Below, in pieces: positions 25,281-34,082 of a stretch of 64,000 nt of DNA (within the stretch, counting starts at the first letter, position 1; each line of letters starts with the position of its first letter). This DNA comes from Agrococcus jejuensis (GTDB taxonomy: Bacteria; Actinomycetota; Actinomycetes; Actinomycetales; Microbacteriaceae). The DNA is taken from positions 3,038,001-3,102,000 of the forward strand of contig NZ_LT629695.1 of NCBI RefSeq assembly GCF_900099705.1, given 5' to 3'. The notes under the pieces are model-generated. The model had not been told where the DNA came from. It saw nothing but the letters and a program-made list of their open reading frames with translations, and did no database searches. Made by a program: the position numbers and the translations under genes.

Positions 25281-25997
25281 ATGGCGACGACTGCCGACAG
25301 GCGCGGATCCAGGACGATCGTCCTGTTCCTTCGAGACCTCGCGGTCATCTTCCTCGCGGCCCTGCTGATCTCCTTCCTCGTGAAGACGTTCCTCGTGCGG
25401 CCGTTCTACATCCCGTCGCCGTCGATGGCGACGACGCTCGAGGTCGACGACCGCGTCATCGTGAGCCTGCTCACGCCCGAGCTCGTGCAGCTCGAGCGCG
25501 GCGACGTCGTGGTGTTCGAGGATCCGGATGCGTGGCTGCCCGACCCGCAGGTCGACCAGCCCGACGGCCTCGCGGGCGGCGTGGACTGGTTCCTGACGTT
25601 CGTGGGCCTCGCGCCCGACGACAGCCACGGCTACCTCATCAAGCGCGTCATCGGCCTGCCTGGCGACCACGTCGTCTGCTGCAACGACTTCGGCCAGATC
25701 ACGATCAACGACGTGCCGATCGACGAGACCGACTACATCACGCTCGACCAGGCGGGGCTGCCCGCGTCGGGCACCGACTTCGACGTCGTCGTGCCCGAGG
25801 GGCACCTGTGGGTGCTCGGCGACAACCGCTACCACTCGGCCGACTCGCGCGCCCACATCGACGAGCCCACGGGCGGCTTCGTGCCGATCTCCGACGTCGT
25901 CGGCCGCGCGATCGTCGTGTCGTGGCCCGTCGGGCGCTGGCAGTGGATCGACGACCACGACGACGTCTTCTCGGGCGTCGGCGCGGGCGGCCAGTGA
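25281..25997 (+). CDS. lepB: Signal peptidase I
   Basis: A 238-residue membrane-bound serine protease that removes signal peptides from exported proteins. One N-terminal membrane anchor (residues ~14-38) precedes the catalytic Ser48 in PFYIPSPSMATTL. The general-base Lys121 is in GYLIKRVIGLPGDHV, and the conserved GDNRYHSADSR box follows. The first gene of lepB-rnhB-DUF2469-yraN-comM-dprA; rnhB starts 13 bp after its stop. Confidence 0.96.
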   Translation: MATTADRRGSRTIVLFLRDLAVIFLAALLISFLVKTFLVRPFYIPSPSMATTLEVDDRVIVSLLTPELVQLERGDVVVFEDPDAWLPDPQVDQPDGLAGGVDWFLTFVGLAPDDSHGYLIKRVIGLPGDHVVCCNDFGQITINDVPIDETDYITLDQAGLPASGTDFDVVVPEGHLWVLGDNRYHSADSRAHIDEPTGGFVPISDVVGRAIVVSWPVGRWQWIDDHDDVFSGVGAGGQ

Positions 25998-26010
25998 TCC
26001 TGAGGCACGC

Positions 26011-26667
26011 GTGAGCGTCGCCCCGACCCTCGAGGTCGAGACGGCGCTGTGGGATCGGCGTCCGCTCGTGATCGGCATGGACGAGGTGGGTCGCGGTGCC
26101 CTCGCGGGCCCCGTGAGCGTCGGCGCGTTCGCGCTCACGCGCTGCGACGTCGTGCCCGAGGGGCTGCGCGACTCGAAGGCCATGACGGCGAGGGCACGCG
26201 AGCGCACGGCGCCGATCGTGCGCGAGTGGGGGATCGCGGCCGTCGGGCACGCATCCGCCGCCGAGATCGACGCCGTCGGCATCATGGCCGCGTTGGCGAT
26301 CGCCGGTCGTCGTGCGCTCGAGGAGCTGCACGCCGCGGGCGTCGACGTCGTCTCGAGCGCGCTGCTGCTCGACGGCTCGCACGACTGGCTCAGCCCGCGC
26401 CTGCGGCGGCCGCTCGCCATCACGCTGCGCCCGAAGGCCGACCGCGACTGCGGCTCGGTCGCGGGCGCCGCGTGCGTCGCGAAGGTCGAGCGCGACGCGC
26501 TCATGGTCGCGCACGACGCCGAGCATCCCGGCTACGGGTGGGCGTCGAACAAGGGGTACGCCGCCGCCGTGCACATGGATGCGATCCGCACGCTCGGCCC
26601 CACGCGCCTCCACCGTCGCACGTGGCTGAAGTCCGATGGTGCCGTGAGCGCCTCCGCCGCCGCGTAG
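26011..26667 (+). CDS. rnhB: Ribonuclease HII
   Basis: A 218-residue RNase HII that nicks the RNA strand of RNA-DNA hybrids and removes misincorporated ribonucleotides. The catalytic Asp-Glu pair is Asp24-Glu25 in IGMDEVGRGALAG; further acidic ligands are in LLLDGSHDWL and the GAACVAKVERD helix. The YGWASNKGY motif that senses the 5' ribonucleotide is present. The GTG start follows lepB by 13 bp. Its TAG stop is also the first half of a -10 box for the next gene. Confidence 0.96.
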   Translation: MSVAPTLEVETALWDRRPLVIGMDEVGRGALAGPVSVGAFALTRCDVVPEGLRDSKAMTARARERTAPIVREWGIAAVGHASAAEIDAVGIMAALAIAGRRALEELHAAGVDVVSSALLLDGSHDWLSPRLRRPLAITLRPKADRDCGSVAGAACVAKVERDALMVAHDAEHPGYGWASNKGYAAAVHMDAIRTLGPTRLHRRTWLKSDGAVSASAAA

Positions 26668-26677
26668 GATCGACTCC

Positions 26678-27001
26678 GTGGAGCCAGAGGACATCGACGA
26701 CTACGACCGTGAGGTCGAGCTGCAGCTCTTCCGCGAGTACCGCGACGTCGTCGGCACGTTCAAGTTCGTGGTCGAGACCGAGCGCCGGTTCTACCTCGCG
26801 AACGACGTGAAGCTGACCCGCCAGGACGCGGGCAACGACTTCTACTTCGAGCTCGAGCTCACCGACGTGTGGGTGTGGGACATCTACCGCGCCGACCGCT
26901 TCGTGAAGAACGTGCGGGTGCTGACGTTCAAGGACGTCAACGTCGAGGAGCTCTCGGACCGCGACCTCGAGCTGCCGAAGGACCTCGCGATCGAGGGCTG
27001 A
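26678..27001 (+). CDS. DUF2469 family protein
   Basis: A 107-residue acidic protein conserved in actinobacteria between rnhB and yraN. The sequence EPEDIDDYDREVELQLFREY and the YFELELTDVWVWDIYR core identify DUF2469. No biochemical function is known. TAGGAT (26665-26670) ends 7 nt before the GTG, so the gene probably has a leaderless promoter as well as read-through from rnhB. It is followed by a 139-bp gap with no supported feature before yraN. Confidence 0.9.
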   Translation: MEPEDIDDYDREVELQLFREYRDVVGTFKFVVETERRFYLANDVKLTRQDAGNDFYFELELTDVWVWDIYRADRFVKNVRVLTFKDVNVEELSDRDLELPKDLAIEG

Positions 27002-27140
27002 CGCTCCGGCGTCTCCGCACCTGCGCCCCCACGGCCCGACTGGGCGAGCGCGGTTCCACAACGCGTGATCCGCGCGCCCCGCGCACACTCGCGCCGGGGC
27101 AGCGGTCCCGCGGTCGGCGGCGCACGGTGGGATGCTCGGC

Positions 27141-27494
27141 ATGCATCCCAAGGATCGACTCGGACGAGCGGGCGAAGACGCGGCCGCCGACCTGCTGCGG
27201 CAGGCCGGCATGCGCATCGTCGACCGCAACTGGCGCTGCCGGCAGGGCGAGCTCGACGTCGTCGCACGCGACGGCGTCACATGGGTCTTCGTCGAGGTGA
27301 AGACGCGGCGCGGGCGGCGCTACGGGCATCCGCTCGAGGCCATCACGCGCGAGAAGCTGCGCAGGCTGCGCACGCTCGCGACGCTGTGGATGCAGGCGCA
27401 CGACGTGCGCGGACCCATGCGGCTCGACGCCATCGCGGTCGACGCACCCCACGACGCGCCCATGCGCCTCGAGCACGTGCGAGGCATCCGATGA
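27141..27494 (+). CDS. yraN: YraN/UPF0102 nuclease-like protein
   Basis: A 117-residue protein of the UPF0102 family with a PD-(D/E)xK nuclease fold. It shows LGRAGEDAAADLLRQAG, then the putative active-site stretch GELDVVARDGVTWVFVEVK (ELD...ExK). The role is not well established. The ATG at 27141 is preferred over 27132 because the GGTGGG at 27126-27131 is then ~9 nt away rather than adjacent. The stop overlaps the comM start (ATGA). Confidence 0.9.
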   Translation: MHPKDRLGRAGEDAAADLLRQAGMRIVDRNWRCRQGELDVVARDGVTWVFVEVKTRRGRRYGHPLEAITREKLRRLRTLATLWMQAHDVRGPMRLDAIAVDAPHDAPMRLEHVRGIR

Positions 27495-29020
27495 CTGCCA
27501 TCCTGCGCGTCGTCGGCGCCGCTCGCACCGTGGCGCTGCAGGGCCTCGCCGGCCGGCGCGTCGACGTGGAGGTCGACGTCGCGAGCGGGCTGCCGAGCGT
27601 GCGCGTCGTGGGCATGCCGGATGCGGCGATCCGCGAGGCGCAGCACCGCACGCAGTCGGCGATCGAGACGTCGGGGTTCGAGTTCCCCAGCACGCGCGTC
27701 GTCATCAACCTCACGCCCGCGTCGCTGCCGAAGGCCGGCACGCACCTCGACCTGCCGATGGCCATCGCGGTGCTGCGCGCCATCGGCGTCGTGCCGCCCG
27801 AGCGCGACGCCGCCCTGTTCGGCGAGCTGGGCCTCGACGGTCGCCTGCAGCCGTTGCGCGGCGTGCTGCCGCTCGTGCGCGCCGCCGCGCTCGACGGGGC
27901 CGAGGAGGTGCTCGTGCCGCACGCGAACGCCGACGAGGCGTCGCTCGTCGAGGGCGTGCGCGTGCGCGCCGTCGCGAGCCTGCGCGAGGCCGCGATCGCG
28001 CTCGGCGCCGAGGTCGAGCCGGTGCCCGTCGAGCCCGCCACGTTGCGCGTGCCGCCCGAGACGACGCGGGCCGTGCCCGACCTCGCCGACGTCATCGGCA
28101 ACCTCCACGCCGTCGAGGCGCTGCAGGTCGCCGCCGCCGGCGCGCACCACATGCTCATGCTCGGCCCGCCCGGCGCAGGCAAGACCATGCTGGCCTCCCG
28201 GCTGCCGGGACTGCTGCCCGAGCTCGACGTCGACCAGGCGCTCGACGTCGCCTCCATGCGCTCGCTCTCGGGCATCGCGTGCGCGACGCTCGATCGCACG
28301 CCGCCGTTCGAGGCGCCCCACCATTCGGCGACGGCCGGTGCGCTCGTCGGCGGAGGTGGGGCGCTCATCCGTCCCGGGGCCGTGTCGCGGGCATCGCATG
28401 GCGTGCTCTTCCTCGATGAGAGCCCCGAGTTCTCCCGTGTCGTGCTCGACGGGCTGCGCGAGCCGCTCGAGTCCGGCGTCATCGAGATCCATCGCGCGTC
28501 GGCGACCGCGGTGTTCCCGGCGGCGTTCCAGCTCGTGCTCGCGGCGAATCCATGCCCGTGCGGGCACCACGGCACCGGCCAGTGCCGATGCGTGCCGCAG
28601 CAGCGCCGCCGCTACCTCGGCAGGCTCTCGGGCCCGCTGCTCGACCGCGTCGACCTGCAGGTGACCGTCGACCGCGTCAGGCCGGTCGAGGCAGCCATGC
28701 GTGCCGACGAGCCGCGCACGTCGACCGCCGTCGCCCGCGAGCGCGTCGCCGCTGCCCGCGAGCGGGCGGCGCACCGGCTGCGTGGCACGCCGTGGCGGGC
28801 GATGGGGCAGGTGGATGGGCCGTGGCTGCGCCGCACGCATCCGCTGCCGCCCGCCGTCGTCGGTCCGCTCGACGACGCCCTCGCGCGCGGCGCGATCTCG
28901 ATGCGCGGGTACGACAGGACCCTGCGCGTGGCCTGCACCGTCGCCGACCTCGACGACGCATCCGTGACGCGCGAGCACGTCGGCCGCGCGCTCTTCTACC
29001 GACAGGGAGTGCCCTCGTGA
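27491..29020 (+). CDS. comM: YifB/ComM-type AAA+ (Mg-chelatase-like) protein
   Basis: A 509-residue ATPase. The N-terminal ChlI-like domain (LPSVRVVGMPDAAIREAQ, NLTPASLPKAGTHLDLPMA) is followed by the AAA+ module with Walker A GPPGAGKTM near residue 225 and Walker B LFLDESPEF. A cysteine cluster NPCPCGHHGTGQCRC precedes the sensor region, and a helical C-terminal domain ends the protein. ComM homologues are branch-migration helicases in natural transformation; together with dprA next door this is a DNA-uptake/recombination pair. It overlaps both neighbours. Confidence 0.92.
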   Translation: MTAILRVVGAARTVALQGLAGRRVDVEVDVASGLPSVRVVGMPDAAIREAQHRTQSAIETSGFEFPSTRVVINLTPASLPKAGTHLDLPMAIAVLRAIGVVPPERDAALFGELGLDGRLQPLRGVLPLVRAAALDGAEEVLVPHANADEASLVEGVRVRAVASLREAAIALGAEVEPVPVEPATLRVPPETTRAVPDLADVIGNLHAVEALQVAAAGAHHMLMLGPPGAGKTMLASRLPGLLPELDVDQALDVASMRSLSGIACATLDRTPPFEAPHHSATAGALVGGGGALIRPGAVSRASHGVLFLDESPEFSRVVLDGLREPLESGVIEIHRASATAVFPAAFQLVLAANPCPCGHHGTGQCRCVPQQRRRYLGRLSGPLLDRVDLQVTVDRVRPVEAAMRADEPRTSTAVARERVAAARERAAHRLRGTPWRAMGQVDGPWLRRTHPLPPAVVGPLDDALARGAISMRGYDRTLRVACTVADLDDASVTREHVGRALFYRQGVPS

Positions 29021-30237
29021 CCCGATTCCGCCTGCCGGAGGCCACCATCCGCGAGCTCGTCGAGGGCGTCGCGCCGCCGAGCCTCGAGCAGCTCGACGGC
29101 GACGCGGCCGTGCGGCTGTTCGCCGCGGCGGCGTGGTCGTGCATCCCCGAGCCCGGCGACGCCGTCGCCGGCACCGCGCGCGAGGCGCTCGGCGACGTGC
29201 GCGCGCTCGAGCTGCTCGTCGACGGCGCAGCGCCGTCACGGTGGCTCGCCGAGGCCGGCGACGTGGCGCCCGACCTCGTGCGGCACATGGATGCGGCGGT
29301 CGATCGCTGGCGTCCCCGGCTCGACGACGCCCGCGTGCGGCGCGCGTTCGAGCAAGGTGCCGCGTGGGGCCAGACGCTGCTGTCGCCGCTCGCCGACGAG
29401 TGGCCCGCCGGCCTCGACGACCTCGGTCCGCACGCGCCCGCGGCGCTGTGGGTGCGCGGATCGCTCGCGGCGCTCGCCGAGACCCGGCGATCGATCGCGC
29501 TCGTCGGCTCGCGCGCGGCGAGCGGCTACGGCGAGCACGTGGCGATGGAGGCCGTCGAGGGGCTCGTGCGCCACGGCTTCGCCACGGTCTCGGGCGCGGC
29601 GTACGGCATCGACGCGTGCGTGCACCGCGCGACGATGGCCGTCGGCGGCACGACCATCGCGGTCATGGCCGGAGGCCTCGACCGGCTCTACCCGCCCGGC
29701 AACGACGACCTGCTGCGCCGCGTCGAGCGCGAGGGTGCCATCGTGGCCGAGGTGCCGTGCGGGTCGACACCCTCGAGATGGAGGTTCTTGGCGCGAAACC
29801 GCTTGATCGCCGCGCTGGCGCAGGCGACGGTCGTCGTCGAGGCGAGCGTGCGCTCGGGCTCCATCAACACCGCGGGCCACGCAGCGACGCTCGGCCGTCC
29901 GCTCGGCGCCGTGCCCGGCCCGGTCACGAGCGGCGCGAGCGCCGGCTGCCACCGGCTCATCCGCGACTACGGCGCGCAGCTCGTGCAGGGTGCTGACGAG
30001 ATGCGCGCGCTCGTCGACGGCGACGCGATGCCCGTCGGCCTGGATGCGCGCGCGGGCGCCGAGGAGACGCGCGTGCTCGACGCCCTCAGCATCCGTCAGC
30101 CCCGCGACGCCGACGACCTCGCCGCCCGCGCCGGCATGTCGCTCGCCGAGGTGCGCGCGACGCTCGGCCTGCTCGACCTCTCCGGCGTCGTCGAGCAGCG
30201 GGGGAGCGGCTGGGTACGCCGGGCGACGCCGGCGTGA
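29017..30237 (+). CDS. dprA: DNA-processing protein DprA
   Basis: A 406-residue DprA, which loads RecA on incoming single-stranded DNA. Residues ~90-330 form the Rossmann-like core: ALVGSRAASGYGEHVAMEA, VSGAAYGIDACVHRATM, VMAGGLDRLYPPGN, RFLARNRLIAALA and RPLGAVPGPVTSGASAGCH. A winged-helix domain closes the protein (ADDLAARAGMSLAEVRATLG). In SGAAYGID the usual second glycine is alanine. The GTG overlaps the comM stop (GTGA). In relatives xerC usually follows; here accessory genes intervene. Confidence 0.94.
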   Translation: MTRFRLPEATIRELVEGVAPPSLEQLDGDAAVRLFAAAAWSCIPEPGDAVAGTAREALGDVRALELLVDGAAPSRWLAEAGDVAPDLVRHMDAAVDRWRPRLDDARVRRAFEQGAAWGQTLLSPLADEWPAGLDDLGPHAPAALWVRGSLAALAETRRSIALVGSRAASGYGEHVAMEAVEGLVRHGFATVSGAAYGIDACVHRATMAVGGTTIAVMAGGLDRLYPPGNDDLLRRVEREGAIVAEVPCGSTPSRWRFLARNRLIAALAQATVVVEASVRSGSINTAGHAATLGRPLGAVPGPVTSGASAGCHRLIRDYGAQLVQGADEMRALVDGDAMPVGLDARAGAEETRVLDALSIRQPRDADDLAARAGMSLAEVRATLGLLDLSGVVEQRGSGWVRRATPA

Positions 30238-30262
30238 CGCGGCTCGGTCGGCCTGGGGCGAC

Positions 30263-32497
30263 TCAGGCTGCGTCGCTCGCCGCCGCCGCCTCGACGCCCA
30301 CGAAGAAGTTGTCGCGGAAGAGGCCTGCCGGGTCGACCTCCGCCTTGATCGCACGCAGGCGCGCGAGCGTGGCGGGCGGGAAGGCGCGCTCGAGCAGGTA
30401 CTGGTCGGTGCGCTGCTCGAAGCTGAGGTAGAGGCCGTCCATGACGTCCTCGAGCTCGGTCCAGAGCACGTCGAACGTGCCCGAGGCGCCGATCGCCGTG
30501 ATCGAGAAGCGCGCCTCGCGATGTGCGAAGGCCGTCGCGTCGGCGGGCACGCCCTCCGTCGCCCCGCCCATCGAGCGGATCTGGAACCACGGCGTCGAGC
30601 CCGAGCCGACGAGCGCCGCCGATCGGCGCGCGACCTCTCCGCCGAGCGATGCGACGAGCCCCGAGCGGAACCGCGGCTCGCCGACAGCGGGCGCGCGGTC
30701 GCCGACGAACGTCGCCATGACCTGGTCGTACGTCGCGAGCACGACCTGCTGGCTCACGAGCGGCGCGAGCGCCGCGAACGCGTTGAGTCGCTCGAGGATC
30801 GTGTCGGGGTCCTCGGCGTCGACGACGCCGTAGACCTGCGCGATCGCCGGTCGGCCCTCGCCCGCGCGTCCGAGCGTCGCGAAGAGGGTCGTGTCGCGCG
30901 GGGATGCCTCCATCGTGCGGCCGAAGTCCTCGAGCCAGCCGGCGACGTCGTCGATCTGGAACGCCAGCTGCGCGAACCCCACCTGCCCCACCTCGGCGGC
31001 GCGCACGTCGAACGACGTCACGACGCCCACGTTGGCGCCGGCGCCGCGGATGGCCCACAGCAGCTCGGGTCGCTCGGTCTGGGACGTGCGCACGACCGAG
31101 CCGTCGGCGAGCACGACCTCGGCGCCCACGACCGAGTCGATCGTGAGGCCGTGCGCGCGCCCCATGAGGCCGACGCCGCCTGCCGTCGCGAGCCCGCCCA
31201 CGCCGACGCCGCCGTAGTCGCCGCTCGAGATCGCCCAGCCGCGGGGCGCGAGTGCCGCGGCGACGTCGACCCACGTCGCGCCCGGGCCGAGCCGCACGAT
31301 GCGCTCGGCCTCGTCGATCACCTCGATGCTCGCGAGCGCGCCGACGTCGAGCACGATGCCGCCGTCGTTCGTCGACCGCCCGCTCACCCCATGCCCGCCC
31401 GAGCGGATGCCGAGCGGCACGTGCGCGTGCTCGCGGGCGAACGCGACCGCATCCACGACCTCGGCGACCGACTGCGGGCGCAGCACGAGCCCGGGGGAGC
31501 CGCCGCGCATCGCCGACGACCGCACGCTCGCGTACGCGAAGTCGCCCGGCTCGACCGCGTGCTCGCGCAGCGACTCGGGCAGCGCGTCGTACGCGATGCC
31601 GTCGCGGCGCGCCGCGAGCGCCACCGACGAGCGACCCGGCGCCTGCACGCCCGACGCGGCTCGACCTGTGGCGACGGCGTCGCGCAGCGCGGCGCCCGTG
31701 CCCTCGGCGAAGCCGCGGATCGTGCGCTCGTCGTCGGCCATGACGATGAACGTCGAGACGCCGTCCTCGAGCGCCAGGCGCACGAGCTCGTCGAGCGGCT
31801 CGTCGCCGCGGATGTTCAGCAGCCGGCGGATCTCGCGCGGGTCGCGGCCGACGCCCTCGGCCGCAGCGTCGATGCGCGCGTTGCCCGCGGCGACGTCGCC
31901 GGGCTGCATGTACGGCAGCGACGGCAGCCAGCCGTCGCCGACCTCGCCCGTGAGGCGCAGCATGCGCGGCTTGTACGCGCCGACGTGGATCGGGATGCGG
32001 TGCGCGGGCGCGGGCCCGCGCTTCGCGCCGGCGACGGGGTAGTGCTCGCCACCGCGCACGGCGCCGCGCCCCTCCGCGTCCCACAGCTCGCGGATGAGGT
32101 CGATCCCCTCGCGCAGCGCATCGATGGACTCGCCGGCCGTCAGTCGGCGCCCGCCCATCGCGGCGATGGCGTCCCAGAACCCGCCTGCGCCGATGCCGAG
32201 CTCGAATCGGCCGCCCGACAGCAGGTCGAGCGATGCGGCGGCGCGCGCAGTGACGGGCGCGGGGCGCAGCGGCAGGTTGAGCACGTTGGGGGAGAGCAGC
32301 ACGCGCTCGGTCTCGGCGGCGACGAACGACAGCAGCGTCCACGTGTCGAGGAAGGCCGCCTGGTACGGGTGGTCCTGGAACGTCACCATGTCGAAGCCGG
32401 CGTCCTCGCTCGCCTGCGCGAGCGCCACGACGCGGTCGGGATGCGCTGCCGTCGGCGTGATGAACGTGCCCAGCTGCAGCGGGTGGCCGTAGTCCAC
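30263..32497 (-). CDS. Fusion of LLM flavin monooxygenase-like domain with FAD-binding oxidase
   Basis: A 744-residue protein. Residues 1 to ~290 are a luciferase-like TIM barrel (FDMVTFQDHPYQAAFLDTW, LLSGGRFELGIGAGGFWDAI, IPIHVGAYKPRMLRL). Residues ~320-744 are a PCMH-type FAD oxidase of the berberine-bridge family, with the pyrophosphate loop PLGIRSGGHGVSGRSTNDGG, the VGVGGLATAGGVGLMGR segment and the terminal DPAGLFRDNFFVG. The His of RSGGHG is a candidate covalent FAD site. GAGGAGG lies 6 nt before the GTG. It diverges from a MarR gene with a palindrome at its -10. Substrate unknown. Confidence 0.85.
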   Translation of the reverse strand: MDYGHPLQLGTFITPTAAHPDRVVALAQASEDAGFDMVTFQDHPYQAAFLDTWTLLSFVAAETERVLLSPNVLNLPLRPAPVTARAAASLDLLSGGRFELGIGAGGFWDAIAAMGGRRLTAGESIDALREGIDLIRELWDAEGRGAVRGGEHYPVAGAKRGPAPAHRIPIHVGAYKPRMLRLTGEVGDGWLPSLPYMQPGDVAAGNARIDAAAEGVGRDPREIRRLLNIRGDEPLDELVRLALEDGVSTFIVMADDERTIRGFAEGTGAALRDAVATGRAASGVQAPGRSSVALAARRDGIAYDALPESLREHAVEPGDFAYASVRSSAMRGGSPGLVLRPQSVAEVVDAVAFAREHAHVPLGIRSGGHGVSGRSTNDGGIVLDVGALASIEVIDEAERIVRLGPGATWVDVAAALAPRGWAISSGDYGGVGVGGLATAGGVGLMGRAHGLTIDSVVGAEVVLADGSVVRTSQTERPELLWAIRGAGANVGVVTSFDVRAAEVGQVGFAQLAFQIDDVAGWLEDFGRTMEASPRDTTLFATLGRAGEGRPAIAQVYGVVDAEDPDTILERLNAFAALAPLVSQQVVLATYDQVMATFVGDRAPAVGEPRFRSGLVASLGGEVARRSAALVGSGSTPWFQIRSMGGATEGVPADATAFAHREARFSITAIGASGTFDVLWTELEDVMDGLYLSFEQRTDQYLLERAFPPATLARLRAIKAEVDPAGLFRDNFFVGVEAAAASDAA

Positions 32498-32517
32498 GGG
32501 ATGCCTCCTCGATTCGT

Positions 32518-32533
32518 GTTGTGAGACAACCTA
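32518..32533 (-). promoter_or_regulatory. MarR operator overlapping the -10 of the LLM-FAD fusion gene
   Basis: GTTGT-GAG-ACAAC (32518-32530) is a perfect 5-bp-arm palindrome of the TTGTNNNACAA style used by MarR proteins. On the minus strand TAGGTT (32533-32528) is the likely -10 of the fusion gene and overlaps one arm, so binding there would block transcription. The divergent marR -10 (TAGCAT, 32557-32562) is 27 bp away. Confidence 0.65.
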
Positions 32534-32568
32534 TCTGCCGAGCCACGCATTCCCGCTAGCATCGGGGC

Positions 32569-33060
32569 ATGGCGGACGACCTCGAGCTCGGATGGTCGCT
32601 CGGCGTGCTCTTCCGCGAGTGGCAGCGGCGCGCGCAGGAGGCGACGGCGTCGGTGCCGCACGGCCCGCGCGGCTTCCAGATCCTGCAGACGCTCGATGGC
32701 GCGACGCCCAGGCAGGGCGCGCTCGCCGCGCACCTCGGCATCGACCGCACGGTGCTCACCTACGTCGTCGACGACCTCGTCGCAGCGGGGCTCGTCGAGC
32801 GTCGCGTCGATCCCAGCGATCGGCGGGCGCAGCTGTGCGCGCTCACCGAGCTCGGCGCATCCACGCTCGCGACGCTGCGCGATGCCGTCGCCGCGAGCGA
32901 GCGCTCGCTGCTCGACGGCGCGACGGGCGACGAGGCGGCGCTGCTCGAGCGCCTCGTGCGCCAGGCGGCCATCCGCCTCCACGCGGGCGACGATCGCGAC
33001 GCATGTCGCGTCGTCGAGGACGTCGTCGACGTGCTCGGCGCCGCGCCGCAGCGCTCGTAG
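32569..33060 (+). CDS. MarR-family transcriptional regulator
   Basis: A 163-residue winged-helix regulator. The DNA-binding module shows ALAAHLGIDRTVLTYVVDDL followed by the wing VERRVDPSDRRAQLCALTELG, the DRR wing motif of the MarR family. Flanking helices should form the dimer interface. TAGCAT ends 6 nt before the ATG, so translation is probably leaderless. It is divergent from the LLM-FAD fusion gene and probably represses it through the GTTGT-GAG-ACAAC site. Its inducer is unknown. Confidence 0.88.
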   Translation: MADDLELGWSLGVLFREWQRRAQEATASVPHGPRGFQILQTLDGATPRQGALAAHLGIDRTVLTYVVDDLVAAGLVERRVDPSDRRAQLCALTELGASTLATLRDAVAASERSLLDGATGDEAALLERLVRQAAIRLHAGDDRDACRVVEDVVDVLGAAPQRS

Positions 33061-33066
33061 GCGGGA

Positions 33067-33951
33067 CTAGGCCGCGACGGGCTCCGCCGCGTCGCTCGCC
33101 GCGCGCCGGTCGCGGATGAGCCAGCCGAAGCCGCCCGCGATGAAGAGCATGAGCACGCCGTAGACGCCCGCGGGCAGGCTGACCTCGATGGATCCGAGCA
33201 CCGTCTGCGCGATCACGATGGCGAGCACGGCGTTGTGGATGCCGATCTCGAACGACGACGCGACGGCCTGGCGTCGGCCGACGCCGAGCCAGCGCGGCAC
33301 GAAGTAGCCGATCGCAAGGCTCGCGACGCAGAAGAGCGCCGTGATGAGCGCGAGGCTCGCGACGTTGGCGACGAGGATGTCCCAGTTCGAGATGACGGCG
33401 CCTGCGATGACGACGACGAGCACGACGAACGAGCCGACGCGCACGGGCTTGTCCATGCGGTCGGCGAAGCCCGGGGCGAGGCGTCGCACGAGCATGCCGA
33501 GCGCCGCCGGTCCGAGCACGACGAGGAAGACCTCGACGGTCTTCGACAGCTGCAGGCCCAGCTGGTCGTCGAACGGGTCGAAGATCGCGATCGCGAGGTT
33601 CGTGATGAGCGGCAGCGACACGACGGCGATGACGGAGTTGATCGCGGTCAACGAGATGTTCAGCGCGACGTCGCCGCGGAACAGGTGGCTGTAGAGGTTC
33701 GCGACGGTGCCGCCGGGCGATGCGGCGAGCATCATCATGCCGACGGCGAGCAGCGGCGGCAGCTGGAAGAGCGCAACCAGGCCGAGGCAGATGGCGGGCA
33801 GCACGAGCAGCTGGCAGGCGAGGGCCACGATGACGGCGCGCGGATGCTTCGCGACGCGAGCGAAGTCGGCCAGCGTGAGCCCGAGGCCGAGCCCGAACAT
33901 GATGATGCCGAGCGCGACCGGCAGGCCGACGGTCGTCAGTGCAGATCCCAT
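33067..33951 (-). CDS. Bile acid:sodium symporter (BASS) family transporter
   Basis: A 294-residue integral membrane protein with about nine or ten helices of the BASS family, which couple uptake of organic anions to sodium. Typical texts are PVALGIIMFGLGLGLTLADF, the crossover region MMMLAASPGGTVANLYSHL and SSFEIGIHNAVLAIVIA (the conserved E-x-G-x-x-N/H-x-x-L core). Bile acids are unlikely natural substrates here. The ATG has no good Shine-Dalgarno; CACACT lies 6 nt upstream. It converges with marR, 6 bp between stops. Confidence 0.88.
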   Translation of the reverse strand: MGSALTTVGLPVALGIIMFGLGLGLTLADFARVAKHPRAVIVALACQLLVLPAICLGLVALFQLPPLLAVGMMMLAASPGGTVANLYSHLFRGDVALNISLTAINSVIAVVSLPLITNLAIAIFDPFDDQLGLQLSKTVEVFLVVLGPAALGMLVRRLAPGFADRMDKPVRVGSFVVLVVVIAGAVISNWDILVANVASLALITALFCVASLAIGYFVPRWLGVGRRQAVASSFEIGIHNAVLAIVIAQTVLGSIEVSLPAGVYGVLMLFIAGGFGWLIRDRRAASDAAEPVAA

Positions 33952-34082
33952 GGGGACAGTGTGCGGCAAACGGTGAGGGATGCTCGGCGCACGCGCCGTA
34001 CCTGTGGAGAGCGCGTGCGGACACGCCGCACTCGGCAGCGAGCCGCGACTCCGTGACGGAGGGGCCGCCATAGCCTGGGGGC

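Noticed and set aside
27002..27140. Possible gene or RNA between DUF2469 and yraN
   Set aside because: No frame with a ribosome site and no stable hairpin or tRNA-like fold was found.
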